DNA of 64,000 bases from Antedon mediterranea (lineage: Eukaryota > Echinodermata > Crinoidea > Comatulida > Antedonidae): the NCBI RefSeq assembly GCF_964355755.1, contig NC_092673.1, forward strand, positions 19,971,001 to 20,035,000, in the 5' to 3' direction. The position numbers and the translations under genes were made by a program. The notes beneath the pieces were generated by a model. It was not told the DNA's origin, ran no database searches, and worked only from the letters and a program-made list of their open reading frames with translations. Positions 1 through 12,287 of this stretch are shown one piece after another (positions within the stretch are counted from its first letter, which is position 1; each line of letters starts with the position of its first letter).

Positions 1-1187
1 ATCGCGCAGTAAAAATTTAAAAAGCTCAAAATTACGTTTTAATCAATTTAGAGCATGAATTAGGCCATTTGCGTGTTTCAAAAAATTACTGCGCAAAAAA
101 AATATTTTGCGCGCGCGATACTTACAAAGCGTAAAAATTGCAGTTTTTTTATACAAATCGCGTTCTACTCACCATCCTTAGTACATTCACCTAATTTGAG
201 TAAGTTCCGACTGAAAATAACGCTATACGAGCAGGTTAAAAATAACAAAATGCGCAAATTAATTGCATCAAAGTGCTGAAAATGGTGAAAAATAAGGCCT
301 TTTTAAAATGAATATAACTCTTCAGAATGGCAGGTGACCCCCAATTTTTTTAACTTATTCGGGAAGCCATTGGGTTGTAGATACATATTCATGTACACAT
401 TAGACGTACAAAATGGTATGACGTCATCAAATGGCCACTTCAATTTAAAAATTAGTAATTTTTATCTTTTTGTGTGGGTTATCACATTCAATAGACCGCA
501 TCTCCGTTATTTGAGCCCGATTTTCGCCGAAATTTTAGTATGTGCTTGCTCAATTAATTATCTTTCTCAAGAGTTGTCAACATTTTTATTTTGATGACGT
601 GATCATGTGTAAAAACTTTAATAACCAAGGTCGTGTAATTTCAGCTACACCATACATTTGAATATGTTATAGCTCTTCAGAATTAAAAGTGACCTTGAAG
701 ATTATAATTTATTATGAAAGCTGATTAAATGTAGATATGAATTCATATAAAAATTAAGCCTATCGGATGTTGTGATGTTATCATATGGCCAGTTGAAGTT
801 AAAACGTTGTTTTTAAATTTCTTTAGTCAAAGTTATACAAATTTCAAAGAGCGCGCATTGCGCTTCTACGTGTCAAATTATCTTCCAATCCTTATATTTA
901 TTTGCTCAATTCATTATCTTTCGAAATTGTCATCTTCGAGTTTATTTTGATAATTCCATCATACCAAAAAATTTGAACATGATGTGGGTCCCGTAATTTC
1001 ACCTATGCTACACTGTATATAGATATACAGTATATACTGTACATATTGTATATGACACATAATAGGCACAACTCCGCACTATAAGCGTATAACAGGATGG
1101 TATACATCAACATTTTCCTATTGTATGTTAACGTACGTGCATGTTTAAAAAATATTAATGTAAGTAAAGCGATAAAAATGATCACCT
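1..1187 (+). repeat. Array unit, class C (partial): copy 1 of a 1398-bp tandem duplication
   Basis: Appears identical to 1399-2585 wherever compared. The unit is cut by the window start and lacks its own 3' hairpin. It stops after the right subterminal repeat (ATGATCACCTATA) and joins the interior of the next copy at about 1187/1188, with short AT microhomology. No protein-coding signal. Confidence 0.9.
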
Positions 1188-2617
1188 ATAAATATTTTAA
1201 CTTAGCCATAATAAGCTTTTCAGCGTGATCACTCATCCGTGGCGTCACGTATACGCCATTTTGTGAAATCACATTATCAATCATATATCCATAATTTATT
1301 ATCACATATTTATGAAATTCACTACACGTAAACTTCAGGTCAAGGGTAAAAATATTAGCAAGTAAAAATGCCCGCGCACGTAGGGTCATGCGTGTGGAAT
1401 CGCGCAGTAAAAATTTAAAAAGCTCAAAATTACGTTTTAATCAATTTAGAGCATGAATTAGGCCATTTGCGTGTTTCAAAAAATTACTGCGCAAAAAAAA
1501 TATTTTGCGCGCGCGATACTTACAAAGCGTAAAAATTGCAGTTTTTTTATACAAATCGCGTTCTACTCACCATCCTTAGTACATTCACCTAATTTGAGTA
1601 AGTTCCGACTGAAAATAACGCTATACGAGCAGGTTAAAAATAACAAAATGCGCAAATTAATTGCATCAAAGTGCTGAAAATGGTGAAAAATAAGGCCTTT
1701 TTAAAATGAATATAACTCTTCAGAATGGCAGGTGACCCCCAATTTTTTTAACTTATTCGGGAAGCCATTGGGTTGTAGATACATATTCATGTACACATTA
1801 GACGTACAAAATGGTATGACGTCATCAAATGGCCACTTCAATTTAAAAATTAGTAATTTTTATCTTTTTGTGTGGGTTATCACATTCAATAGACCGCATC
1901 TCCGTTATTTGAGCCCGATTTTCGCCGAAATTTTAGTATGTGCTTGCTCAATTAATTATCTTTCTCAAGAGTTGTCAACATTTTTATTTTGATGACGTGA
2001 TCATGTGTAAAAACTTTAATAACCAAGGTCGTGTAATTTCAGCTACACCATACATTTGAATATGTTATAGCTCTTCAGAATTAAAAGTGACCTTGAAGAT
2101 TATAATTTATTATGAAAGCTGATTAAATGTAGATATGAATTCATATAAAAATTAAGCCTATCGGATGTTGTGATGTTATCATATGGCCAGTTGAAGTTAA
2201 AACGTTGTTTTTAAATTTCTTTAGTCAAAGTTATACAAATTTCAAAGAGCGCGCATTGCGCTTCTACGTGTCAAATTATCTTCCAATCCTTATATTTATT
2301 TGCTCAATTCATTATCTTTCGAAATTGTCATCTTCGAGTTTATTTTGATAATTCCATCATACCAAAAAATTTGAACATGATGTGGGTCCCGTAATTTCAC
2401 CTATGCTACACTGTATATAGATATACAGTATATACTGTACATATTGTATATGACACATAATAGGCACAACTCCGCACTATAAGCGTATAACAGGATGGTA
2501 TACATCAACATTTTCCTATTGTATGTTAACGTACGTGCATGTTTAAAAAATATTAATGTAAGTAAAGCGATAAAAATGATCACCTATAATTCGTCAAAGT
2601 GACGAATTAAATTCTAG
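1188..2617 (+). mobile_element. Array unit, class C, 5'-truncated: copy 2 of the 1398-bp duplication
   Basis: Starts inside the body (equivalent to about 4418 in the complete class C unit) and runs to a full 3' module. That module has the right subterminal repeat AAATGATCACCTA, hairpin AATTCGTC/GACGAATT (2588-2608) and CTAG (2614-2617), then T. It is a long unit with two internal subrepeats. Confidence 0.88.
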
Positions 2618-4328
2618 TTAGGTGATCATTTAGAATAAAATGATCACCTATTGTTATTGTACAAAATCTTTATTGTTATTAGGTGATCATTTAGAATAAA
2701 ATGATCACCTATTGTTATTGTATAAAATCTTTATTATTAGTTATCCGCACTCAGCGGATAACTCCTTGTAACTGTCCTGTTTCATCATCTTTTTTTTTTT
2801 TCTGTATTATTCTTTCTTTCTGTCATTTTTGTGCAGAGCATATCTCAAAAAGGTGTAAAATTAACATTTCATAACTTTGTCAACATATGGGTATTCACCT
2901 GAAGTTGTGCTTTTCTATTTCTGAATGACGTCAGAATTGCACAACATGACTTACGCGCGTTTTAACGAATTTCGCGTATTTAACATACATCGAAAACCAT
3001 ATAACAATTTAAATTGAAACTTAACAAAAGTTTTAGTTATATCTTGCGCTAACTGACTTTGTAAAAAAAATGGCATGTTTTACACGAAGTTACGCGCGCA
3101 CGCGCGTTTAAAATTTCAAAACGCGAAAAATCAATTTCTAATCCACTTTCTACGCGTTTCATGTCATTTTGAGCAGGTAAAAAATTCCCACGCGTGCGCA
3201 TTTTTTTACGCGCGCCGTGCGCACGTAGCGTTGAAAACAATTTTTTTCACGTGATTTATGTTTTTCCAGCCTTTTTTAGTAATTTTACCAACTTTTAAAC
3301 GATTTAGACTTAAAATTACGTCATACGGGCACGTCGAATTGGATAATTTACGTGGGTTTTTGATGAAAAAGGTAAAAAATTCGTTAAAATTTGTCAAAAT
3401 TATGCCTTTTTTTAAACAGTCGTAATTTCTAAACTGGACGGTCAACTTTTTGTGGATGACATATTCTATAAGTTGATGAGGTGTAGATATCGGATCATGT
3501 AATAATATGGCTAACCGGACATTGTGACGTCATCGTATGGCCACGCGAATATAAAATATAGGATTTTTGTATCTTTCATCATAGCGCATGACATTTAATA
3601 GAGCGCATCTCCAATTATCTGTTTTCCATTTTTACCCCGATTTTTATATTATCTAGGTCAATCAACTATCTTTCGTATGAGTTAAAAATATTTTAATTTT
3701 TATGACGTCATCATGTCTAAAAATGTAAATAACGTGGGTCACTTATTTTCGTCTTTACAGTAAATTTCAATCTGTTATAGCTCGTCAGAATAAAACGTGA
3801 TAATCATGATTAAAACGTTTTCTGGAAGCTATTGGATTGTAGATACGAATTTATGTAAACATTTTGCCAATCGGATGTTGTGACGTCATCATATGACCAG
3901 TTAAATAAAAAAAGTCGTATTTTCATCTTTTGCGTCATAATTCATCACATTTAAAAGAGCGCGCATCAATATTTTACGTATTTAAATTTCTTCTACACAT
4001 TAATATGTTGTTGCCGAGATAATTTCCTTCCGAAATTGCTATCTTAGTATTTCATTTTGATACCGTCGCTATGTTAAAAATTGGAATAAATGGCGGGTCC
4101 AGTCATTTCACCTATTCTACACAGTATGTAATATGTATACAGATTATATTGTATATATAATATGACACAAAATAACAGAATTCAGCAATAACAACATATC
4201 ATATTATTCTTCAGTTCAGGTCATATTGCCACAATCTTTTTCTGTGTGCAATATTCTAACGTATGACGTCTACGTGGCCTTTGTCGTGCGGATAACTAAC
4301 TCGTCAAAGTGACGAGTTACATGTCTAG
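2618..4328 (+). mobile_element. Array unit, class A, with three left-end modules of two classes
   Basis: Begins with two class C left palindromes (2619-2650 and 2680-2711; stem TAGGTGATCATTT) 61 bp apart, followed by one class A palindrome (2740-2762; GTTATCCGC/GCGGATAAC). A pyrimidine tract and a long body follow. Internal subrepeats start near 3417 and 3773. 3' module: GCGGATAAC (4288-4296), hairpin 4298-4318, CTAG 4325-4328. Confidence 0.88.
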
Positions 4329-5845
4329 TTATTATTCTTCTTTCTGTACACTTTTTGTTCGTCAAATATCTCAAAAAGTTGAATAGCAATGATCACAAAA
4401 AATTCACAATGTCTTTCAAATACTTTAACTTAGCCATAATAAGCTTTTCAGCGTGATCACTCATCCGTGACGTCACGTATACGCCATTTTGTGAAATCAC
4501 ATTATCAATCATATATCCATAATTCATTATCACATATTTATGAAATTCACTACACGTAAACTTCAGGTCAAGGGTAAAAATATTAGCAAGTAAAAACGCG
4601 CGTGCACGTAGGGTCATGCGTGTGGAATCGCGCAGTAAAAATTTAAAAAGCTCAAAATTACGTTTTAATCAATTTAGAGCATGAATTAGGCCATTTGCGT
4701 GTTTCAAAAAATTACTGCGCAAAAAAAATATTTTGCGCGCGCGATACTTACAAAGCGTAAAAATTGCAATTTTTTTATACAAATCGCGTTCTACTCACCA
4801 TCCTTAGTACATTCACCAAATTTGAGTAAGTTCCGACTGAAAATAACGCTATACGAGCAGGTTAAAAATAACAAAATGCGCAAATTAATTGCATCAAAGT
4901 GCTGAAAATGGTGAAAAATAAGGCCTTTTTAAAATGAATATAACTCTTCAGAATGGCAGGTGACCCCCAATTTTTTTAACTTATTCGGGAAGCCATTGGG
5001 TTGTAGATACATATTCATGTACACATTAGACGTACAAAATGGTATGACGTCATCAAATGGCCACTTCAATTTAAAAATTAGTAATTTTTATCTTTTTGTG
5101 TGGGTTATCACATTCAATATTGCGCATCTCCGTTATTTGAGCCCGATTTTCACCGAAATTTTAGTATGTGCTTACTCAATTAATTATCTTTCTCAAGAGT
5201 TGTCAACATTTTTATTTTGATGATGTCATCATGTGTAAAAACTTTAATAACCAAGGTCGTGTAATTTCAGCTACACCATACATTTGAATATGTTATAGCT
5301 CTTCAGAATTAAAGGTGACCTTGAAGATTATAATTTATTATGAAAGCTGAATAAATGTAGATATGAATTCATATAAAAATTAAGCCTATCGGATGTTATG
5401 ATGTTATCATATGGCCAGTTGAAATTAAAACGTTGTTTTTAAATTTCTTTAGTCAAAGTTATACAAATTTCAAAGAGCGCGCATTGCGCTTCTACGTGTC
5501 AAATTATCTTCCAATCCTTATATTTATTTGCTCAATTCATTATCTTTCGAAATTGTCATCTTCGAGTTTATTTTGATAATTCCATCATACCAAAAAATTT
5601 GAACATGATGTGGGTCCCGTAATTTCACCTATGCTACACTGTATAAAGATATACAGTATATACTGTACATATTGTATATGACACATAATAGGCACAACTC
5701 AGCACTATAAGCGTATATCAGGATGGTATACATCAACATTTTCCTATTGTATGTTAACGTACGTGCATGTTTAAAAAATATTAATGTCAGTAAAGCGATA
5801 AAAATGATCACCTATAATTCGTCAAAGTGACGAATTAAATTCTAG
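4329..5845 (+). mobile_element. Array unit, class C, long, no left module
   Basis: The complete reference for class C; nearly identical to the duplicated units at 1-2617 apart from scattered substitutions. Right repeat AAATGATCACCTA (5802-5814), hairpin 5816-5836, CTAG 5842-5845. It starts directly with TATTATTCTTCTTTC after the previous CTAG-T. Confidence 0.87.
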
Positions 5846-7400
5846 TGAGAAATTGTTTTTGTTAAAAAAAAAATTTCTTCGCAATTTCTTTCTGTACAGA
5901 TTTTGTTTAACAAATATCTCAAAAAGTTTATTGTCAATGATTACCAAAATTTCACAATGTCTTTCAAATACTGTAACTTAGTCCTAATAAGCTTTTCAGC
6001 GTGATCACTCATCCGTAACGTCATTTATACGCGATTTTGTGAAATCACATTATCAATCATATCTCCATAATTCATTATCACATATTAATGAAATTCACTA
6101 CACGTAAACTTTAGGTCAAGGGTAAAAATATTAAGAAATAAAAACGCGCGCGCACGTAAGGTTAAGCGCGTGAAATCGCGCGTTAAAAATTTAAAATGCT
6201 CAAAATTACGTTTTGATCAATTTAGAGCATGAATTAGGCCATTTGCATGTTTAAAAAATTACTGCGCAAAAACACGTTTTTGCGCGTGCGTACATAGAAA
6301 GCGTAAAAAATAACAATTTCTTATACAAATTGCGTTCTACTCATCTTCCATAGTACATTCACCAAATTTGAGTTCATTTCGACTTAAAATAGTGCTATAC
6401 GAGCACGTCAAAAATGACAAAATGCGCACATTAATTATACAAAAGTGCTAAAAATGGTAAAAATTAAGGCCTTTTTAAAACGAATATAACTCTTCTGAAT
6501 GGCAGGTGACCCCCAATTTTTTTAACTTATTATGGTAGCCAATGAGTTGTAGATATAAATGTATATACACATTAGACATACAAAATGGTATTACGTCATC
6601 AAATGGCCACTTGAATTTAAAAATTAGGATTTTTCTCCGTTTTGTGTAGGTTATCACATTCAATAGAGCGCATCTCCGCTATTTGAGCTCGATTTTTGCA
6701 CAAATTTCAGTGTGTGCTTGCTTAATTATTTATCTTTTTCATAAGTTGTCAGTGTTTTCATTTTGATGACGTCATCATGCATAAAAACTTGAATAACGTA
6801 GGTCGTGTAATTTCACCTTCGCCGTAAATTTGAATATCTTACAGCTCTTCAGAATTGAAGGTTACCTTGATGATTATAATTTATTATGAAAGCTGATGAA
6901 ATGTAGATATGAATTCATATAAAAACCAAGCCTATCGGATGTTGTGACGTTAACATATTGCCAGATGAAGTTAAAAAGTAGTTTTTTCTTCTTTTTCGTC
7001 AAAGTTATACACATTTCAAAGGCCGCGCACGGCGCTTCTACGTGCCAGATTCTCTTCCAATTCTTATATTTATTTGCTCAATTCATTATCTTTCGAAATT
7101 GTCATCTTTATGTTTATTTTGATAATTCCATCATACCAAAAAATTAGAACATGATGTGTGTCCCGTAATTTCACCTATGCTACACTGTATATAGATATAC
7201 AGTATATACTGTACATATTGTATATGGCATATAATAGGCACAACTCAGCACTATAAGCGTATGCATCATGTCATAGGATGGCGTACATCAACTTTTTACG
7301 ATCGTATGTTAACGTACATGCATGTTTAAAAAGTGTTAATTTCATTAAAATGATAAAAATGATCACCTATAATTCGTCAAAGTGACGAATTAAATTCTAG
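5846..7400 (+). mobile_element. Array unit, class C, diverged, long
   Basis: The body is clearly related to 4329-5845 but carries many substitutions. The start holds GAAATTG and CAATTTC, which could be an eroded or different left palindrome. 3' module: hairpin 7371-7391, CTAG 7397-7400. Confidence 0.85.
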
Positions 7401-7614
7401 TTTCACTTATTTTACACTGTATGTATGTATACATATTATACTATACTATATGACACAAAATTGACAGAATTCAGCACTAACAAGATATCATATTCTTCAG
7501 TTCAGGTCATAATGCCATAATCTTTTTCTGTGTGCAATATTCTAACGTATGACGTGCACGTGGCGTTTGTCGTGCGGATAACTAACTCGTCAAAGTGACG
7601 AGTTACATGTCTAG
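7401..7614 (+). mobile_element. Solo 3' end of a class A unit (214 bp)
   Basis: Only the last part of a class A unit is present, from TTTCACTTATTTTACACTGT through the TA-rich stretch to GCGGATAAC, hairpin 7584-7604 and CTAG 7611-7614. It abuts the CTAG-T of the preceding class C unit with no other sequence between. Confidence 0.85.
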
Positions 7615-9146
7615 TCTTCTTTCTTTCTGTATGATTTTTGTGGAACGCTTTTCTCTAAAACTTGCAAACATAACATTTTGTAACTTTCTCAACATATCGT
7701 CATGCACATGAAGATGTGCAGCGAAGCTTTTCATGATGTTTACAATTGCGCAACGTGACTTACGCGCGATTTAACGATTGTGTCGTATTTAACATAGCTC
7801 GACAACCAAATAACATTTCAACTTGAAACTTTGCAAAAGTTTAATTTATATCATGCGCTAACTTTCTGTTGAAAAAAAATTGCGTGTTTTACACAAAGTT
7901 ACGCGCGCACGCGCATTTAAAATTTCAAAATGCGCAAAATTAATTTAAAATCAACTTTCTACGCGTTCCATGTTGTTTTAAGCATGTCAAAAATTCCCAC
8001 ACGTGCGCACATTTTTACGTGTGCGGTACGCACGTAGCATTGAAAACGTATTTTTTTCGCGTGATTTATGTTTTTCCAGCCTTTTCTAGTAATTTTACCA
8101 AATTTTAAACAATTTCGACTTAAAGATACCTCATACGAGCACGTCGAATTGGACAATTTGCGCGGGTTTTTTATGAAAAGGTTAAAAAATTCGTTTAAAA
8201 TATGCCTTTTTTTAATTAGTCGTAATTTCTAAACTAGACGGTCAACTTTTTGTGGATGGCATATTCTGGAAGTAGATGAGTTGTAGATATCGGATCAGGT
8301 ATTAATATGGCTAACCGGACATTGTGACGTCATCGTATGGCCACACGAATATAAAATTTAGGATTTTTGTATCTTTCGTCATAGCTGATCACATTGAATA
8401 GAGCGCATCTCCACTTATCCGTTTTCCATTTTCACCCCGATTTTGATATTGTCTAGGTCAATCAAGTATCTTTCGCATGAGTTAAAAATATTTTAATTTT
8501 TTTGACGTCATCATGCCTAAAAATGTAAATCACGTGTGGCATTATTTCATCTTTACAGTAAATTTTAATCTGTTATAGCTCGTAAGAATAAAATGTGATA
8601 ATCACAATTAAAACTTTTTCTGGAAGCTATTGGATTGTAGATACGAAATTATGTAAAAATGTTGCCAATCGGATGTTGTGACGTCATCATATGGCCAGTT
8701 AAATAAAAAAGGTCGTATTTTCATCTTTTGCGTCATAATTCATTACATTTAAAAGAGCGCGCATCAATATTTCACGTATTCAAATTTCTTCTACACGCTA
8801 ATACGTTGTTGCTGAGATAATTTCCTTTCGGAATTGCTACCTTCGCGTTTCATTTTAAAACCGTAAACATGTTAAAAATTGCAATAAATAGCGGGTCCCG
8901 TAATTTCACCTATTCTATGTATGTCACTGTATGTGATAGATACAGATTATACTGTGTATACTATATATGAATTTAAATAATAAAATTCAGCAATAATAAA
9001 AACATATCATATTCTTCAGTTCAGGTCATAATGCCAACGTGAACACTTCCTTTTGTCCTCAACCTATCCCCTTAATGTTAATGTTGCACCACTTGCGCGG
9101 CGCGGCGGATAACCAAACTCGTCAAAGTGACGAGTTACATGTCTAG
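7615..9146 (+). mobile_element. Array unit, class X, long
   Basis: No left module; starts TCTTCTTTCTTTC. The right repeat reads GCGGATAACCAA before hairpin 9116-9136; CTAG 9143-9146. Very similar to 12288-13812 and to 58691-60292. Confidence 0.87.
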
Positions 9147-10666
9147 TCTTCTTTGTTATTCTTTCTTTCCCGGATTTTTGTGACCAGCATATCTCTATTG
9201 CTTGTGAACATAACTTTGTATAACTTGGTAAAAAGATTGACATTGAAGTGTAGATGTGCAGCCAAGCTTTTGGACGATGTCAGATATGCGTTGCGTAAGT
9301 TACGCGCGATTTTATGAATTTCTATAACTGATCATAACTTTAGAACCAACAAATATTGTTTCATGAAACTTAATAAAATTATAATTCATATCATGGGTCA
9401 ATTTTCTATGGATTAAAAATGGCATGTTTTACAAGAAGTTACGCGCGCACGTGCATTTAAAGTTTCAAAATGCGCAAAATTAATTTCTAATCAACTTTCT
9501 ACGCTGATCATGACATTTTGAGCATGTCAAAAATTCCTGCGCGTGCGAAAAAATTTACGCGTATGGTGCGCACGGAGTGTGAAAATCATGTTTTTTTCTC
9601 TTGAATTGTAATTTTCTAGCCTTTCCTAGTCATTTTAAAAAAGATTGACTTAATTGCATATTAAAATGACGTCATACGAACACGTTGATTTAGACAATTT
9701 GCGTGGGTTTTAGTTGCAAAAGTGACAATTGTCAAAATTATGCCTATTTTGAATCTATTATAGCGCCTCAGGATCATCCGTGACCCCCAATTTTTTTAAT
9801 TTGATATGTAAGCAGATATGTTGTAGATATGAATTCATGCAGAATCTTTACCCCTCGGATGTTATGACGTCATCGTATGGCCACACGCATGTAAAATATA
9901 GGATTTTTGTCTCTTTCGTTATTGATTATCACATGCAAAAGAGCGCATCTCGCTTATACGTATTCCATTTCCTCAGATATTTTAATACTGTCTCGGTCAA
10001 TCAACTATCTTTCCCATGAGTTAAAAATATTTTAATTTTTATGACGTCATCGTGTCTAAAAATGTAAATAACGTGGGTCACCTTATTTCATCTTTACAGT
10101 AAATTTCAATCTGTTGTAGCTCGTCAGAATAAAAAGTGATAATCATGAATAAAACGTTTTCTGGAAGCGATTGAATTGTAGATACGAATTCATGTAAACA
10201 TTTTGCCAATCAGATGTTGTGACGTCATCATATGGCCAGTTGAATAAAAAAAGTCGTATTTTCATCTCTTGCGTAAAAGTTCATTGCGTTTAAACGAGAG
10301 CGCATCTCACTTTTACGTTCCCAAAATTCATTAAATTTGTATTAATGTAATTATTTAGATAATTATCTTCTAAAATAGTTATCTTTATATGTCAATTTGA
10401 TGACGTCATCGTGTTAATAATTGGATTTAAAAGATGGGTCTCGTAATTTCGTCTATGCTACACTGTATATAAACATATACAGTGTATTCTGTAAATACTG
10501 AAATATGCTGTATGCTACAAAATAGGTACAATTCAGAACTGTAAACATATTTAAATCATGTCATAGGATGGCATAATAATTGTCGAAGTTCATATATTTT
10601 AAACGTATGTGCATGTTGCGTTTGCGCGGAAACCCGAACTCGTCAAAGTGACGAGTTCAAATCTAG
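9147..10666 (+). mobile_element. Array unit, class Y, long
   Basis: No left module. The right repeat is damaged (GCGGAAACC instead of GCGGATAACC). Hairpin 10637-10657, tail CAAAT, CTAG 10663-10666. Confidence 0.85.
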
Positions 10667-12287
10667 TTAGTTATCCGCACTTGGCGGATAACTCCTTGTT
10701 ATTGTATGGGATCAATATTTTTTTCTGTATTATTCTTCTTTCTTTCTCGCTATTTTTGTGTAGAGCGTTTCTCTAAAATGTGTAAACATAACATTTTATA
10801 ACTTTGACAACATGTGGGCATTTACGTGAAGTTGTGCACCTCCTATTTTTGAATTACGTCAGAGTTGCGCAACGTGACTTACGCGCGATTTTATGATTTT
10901 TTATGATTGATCATAGATTAAAAACTAAAAGTGATTTTTAATTGACACTTTGTGAAAGTTTAATTTATATCATGCGCTAACTTTCTGTTTGAAAAAAATT
11001 GCGTGTTTTACACAGTTACGCGCGCACGCGCATTTAAAATTTCAAAATGCGCAAAAATAATTTCTAATCAACTTTCTACGCGTTTCATGTCATTTTAAGC
11101 ATGTACAAAATTACCGCGCGCGCGAAAAATATTACGCGCACGGTGCGCATAGAGCATGAAAATCATGTTTTTTTCTCTTGAATTGTGATTTTCCAGCCTT
11201 TCCTAGTCATTTTCAAAAAGATTGACATCATTTCAGATTAAAATTACGTCATACGAACACGTTGATTTAGCCCATTTGCGCGCGTTTTAGTTGAAAAAGT
11301 TACAAAATGTTGTCAAAATTATGCCTAGTTTGAATGTTTTATAGCTTCTCAGGATCAACGATTACCCCTAATTTTTTTAACTTAATATGTAAGCAGATAT
11401 GTTGTAGATATGAATTCATGCAGAATTTTTACCTCACGGATGTTGTGACGTCATCATATGGCCACACGAATGTAAAATATAGGATTTTTTTGTCTTTCGT
11501 TATTGCTCATCACATTCAATGGAGCGCATCACGCTTATACGTATTTCTTTTTCTCCGAGATTTTAATATTGTCTAGGTCAATCAACTATCTTTCGCATGA
11601 GATAAAAATATTTTAATTTTTATGACGTCATCATGCCTAAAAATTTTAATTACGTGGGTCATTAATTTCATCTTTACAGTAAATTTTAATCTGTAATAAC
11701 CCGTAAAAATAAAATGTGATAATCACGATTAAAACATTTTCTGGAAGCTCTTGGATTGTAGATATGAAACCATGTGAACATTTTGCCAATCAGATGCTGT
11801 GATGTCATCATATGGCCAGTTAAATAAAAAAAGTCGTATTTTCATCTTTTGCATCATAGTTCATTATATTTAAAAGAGCGCGCATCAATATTAAACGTAT
11901 TCAAATTTCTTCTACACGTTAATATGTTGTTGCTGAGATAATTTGCTTCCGAAATTGCTATCTTAGTGTTTCATCTTGATACCGTCGCCATGTTACAAAT
12001 TTGAATAAATGGCGGGTCCCGTAATTTCACCTATTCTACACTGTATGTAACATGTATACAGATTATACTGTTTGCATGTATATACTATATGACACAAAAT
12101 TGACAGAATTCAGCACTAACAACATATCATATTCTTCAGATCAGGTCATAATGCCATAATTTTTTCTGTGTGCAATATTCTAACGTATGACGTGCACCTT
12201 CTGTGTGCAATATTCTAACGTATGACGTGCACGTGGCCTTTGTCGTGCGGATAACTAACTCGTCAAAGTGACGAGTTACATGTCTAG
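10667..12287 (+). mobile_element. Array unit, class A (Z copy 1), one left module
   Basis: Left palindrome 10670-10692 (GTTATCCGC/GCGGATAAC). Nearly identical to 13813-15399, but with a 34-bp direct duplication near the 3' end (12164-12197 and 12199-12232). Hairpin 12257-12277, CTAG 12284-12287. Confidence 0.88.

Noticed and set aside
73-5811. Repeated identical frames of 60-86 codons in the first 6 kb
   Set aside because: They recur only because the units are duplicated; frames elsewhere in the array do not conserve the peptides, and base composition follows the repeat.
10667-10692. Left palindrome as an independent small MITE
   Set aside because: Its arms match the right subterminal repeat of the same units and it always lies at unit starts, so it is better read as an element end.
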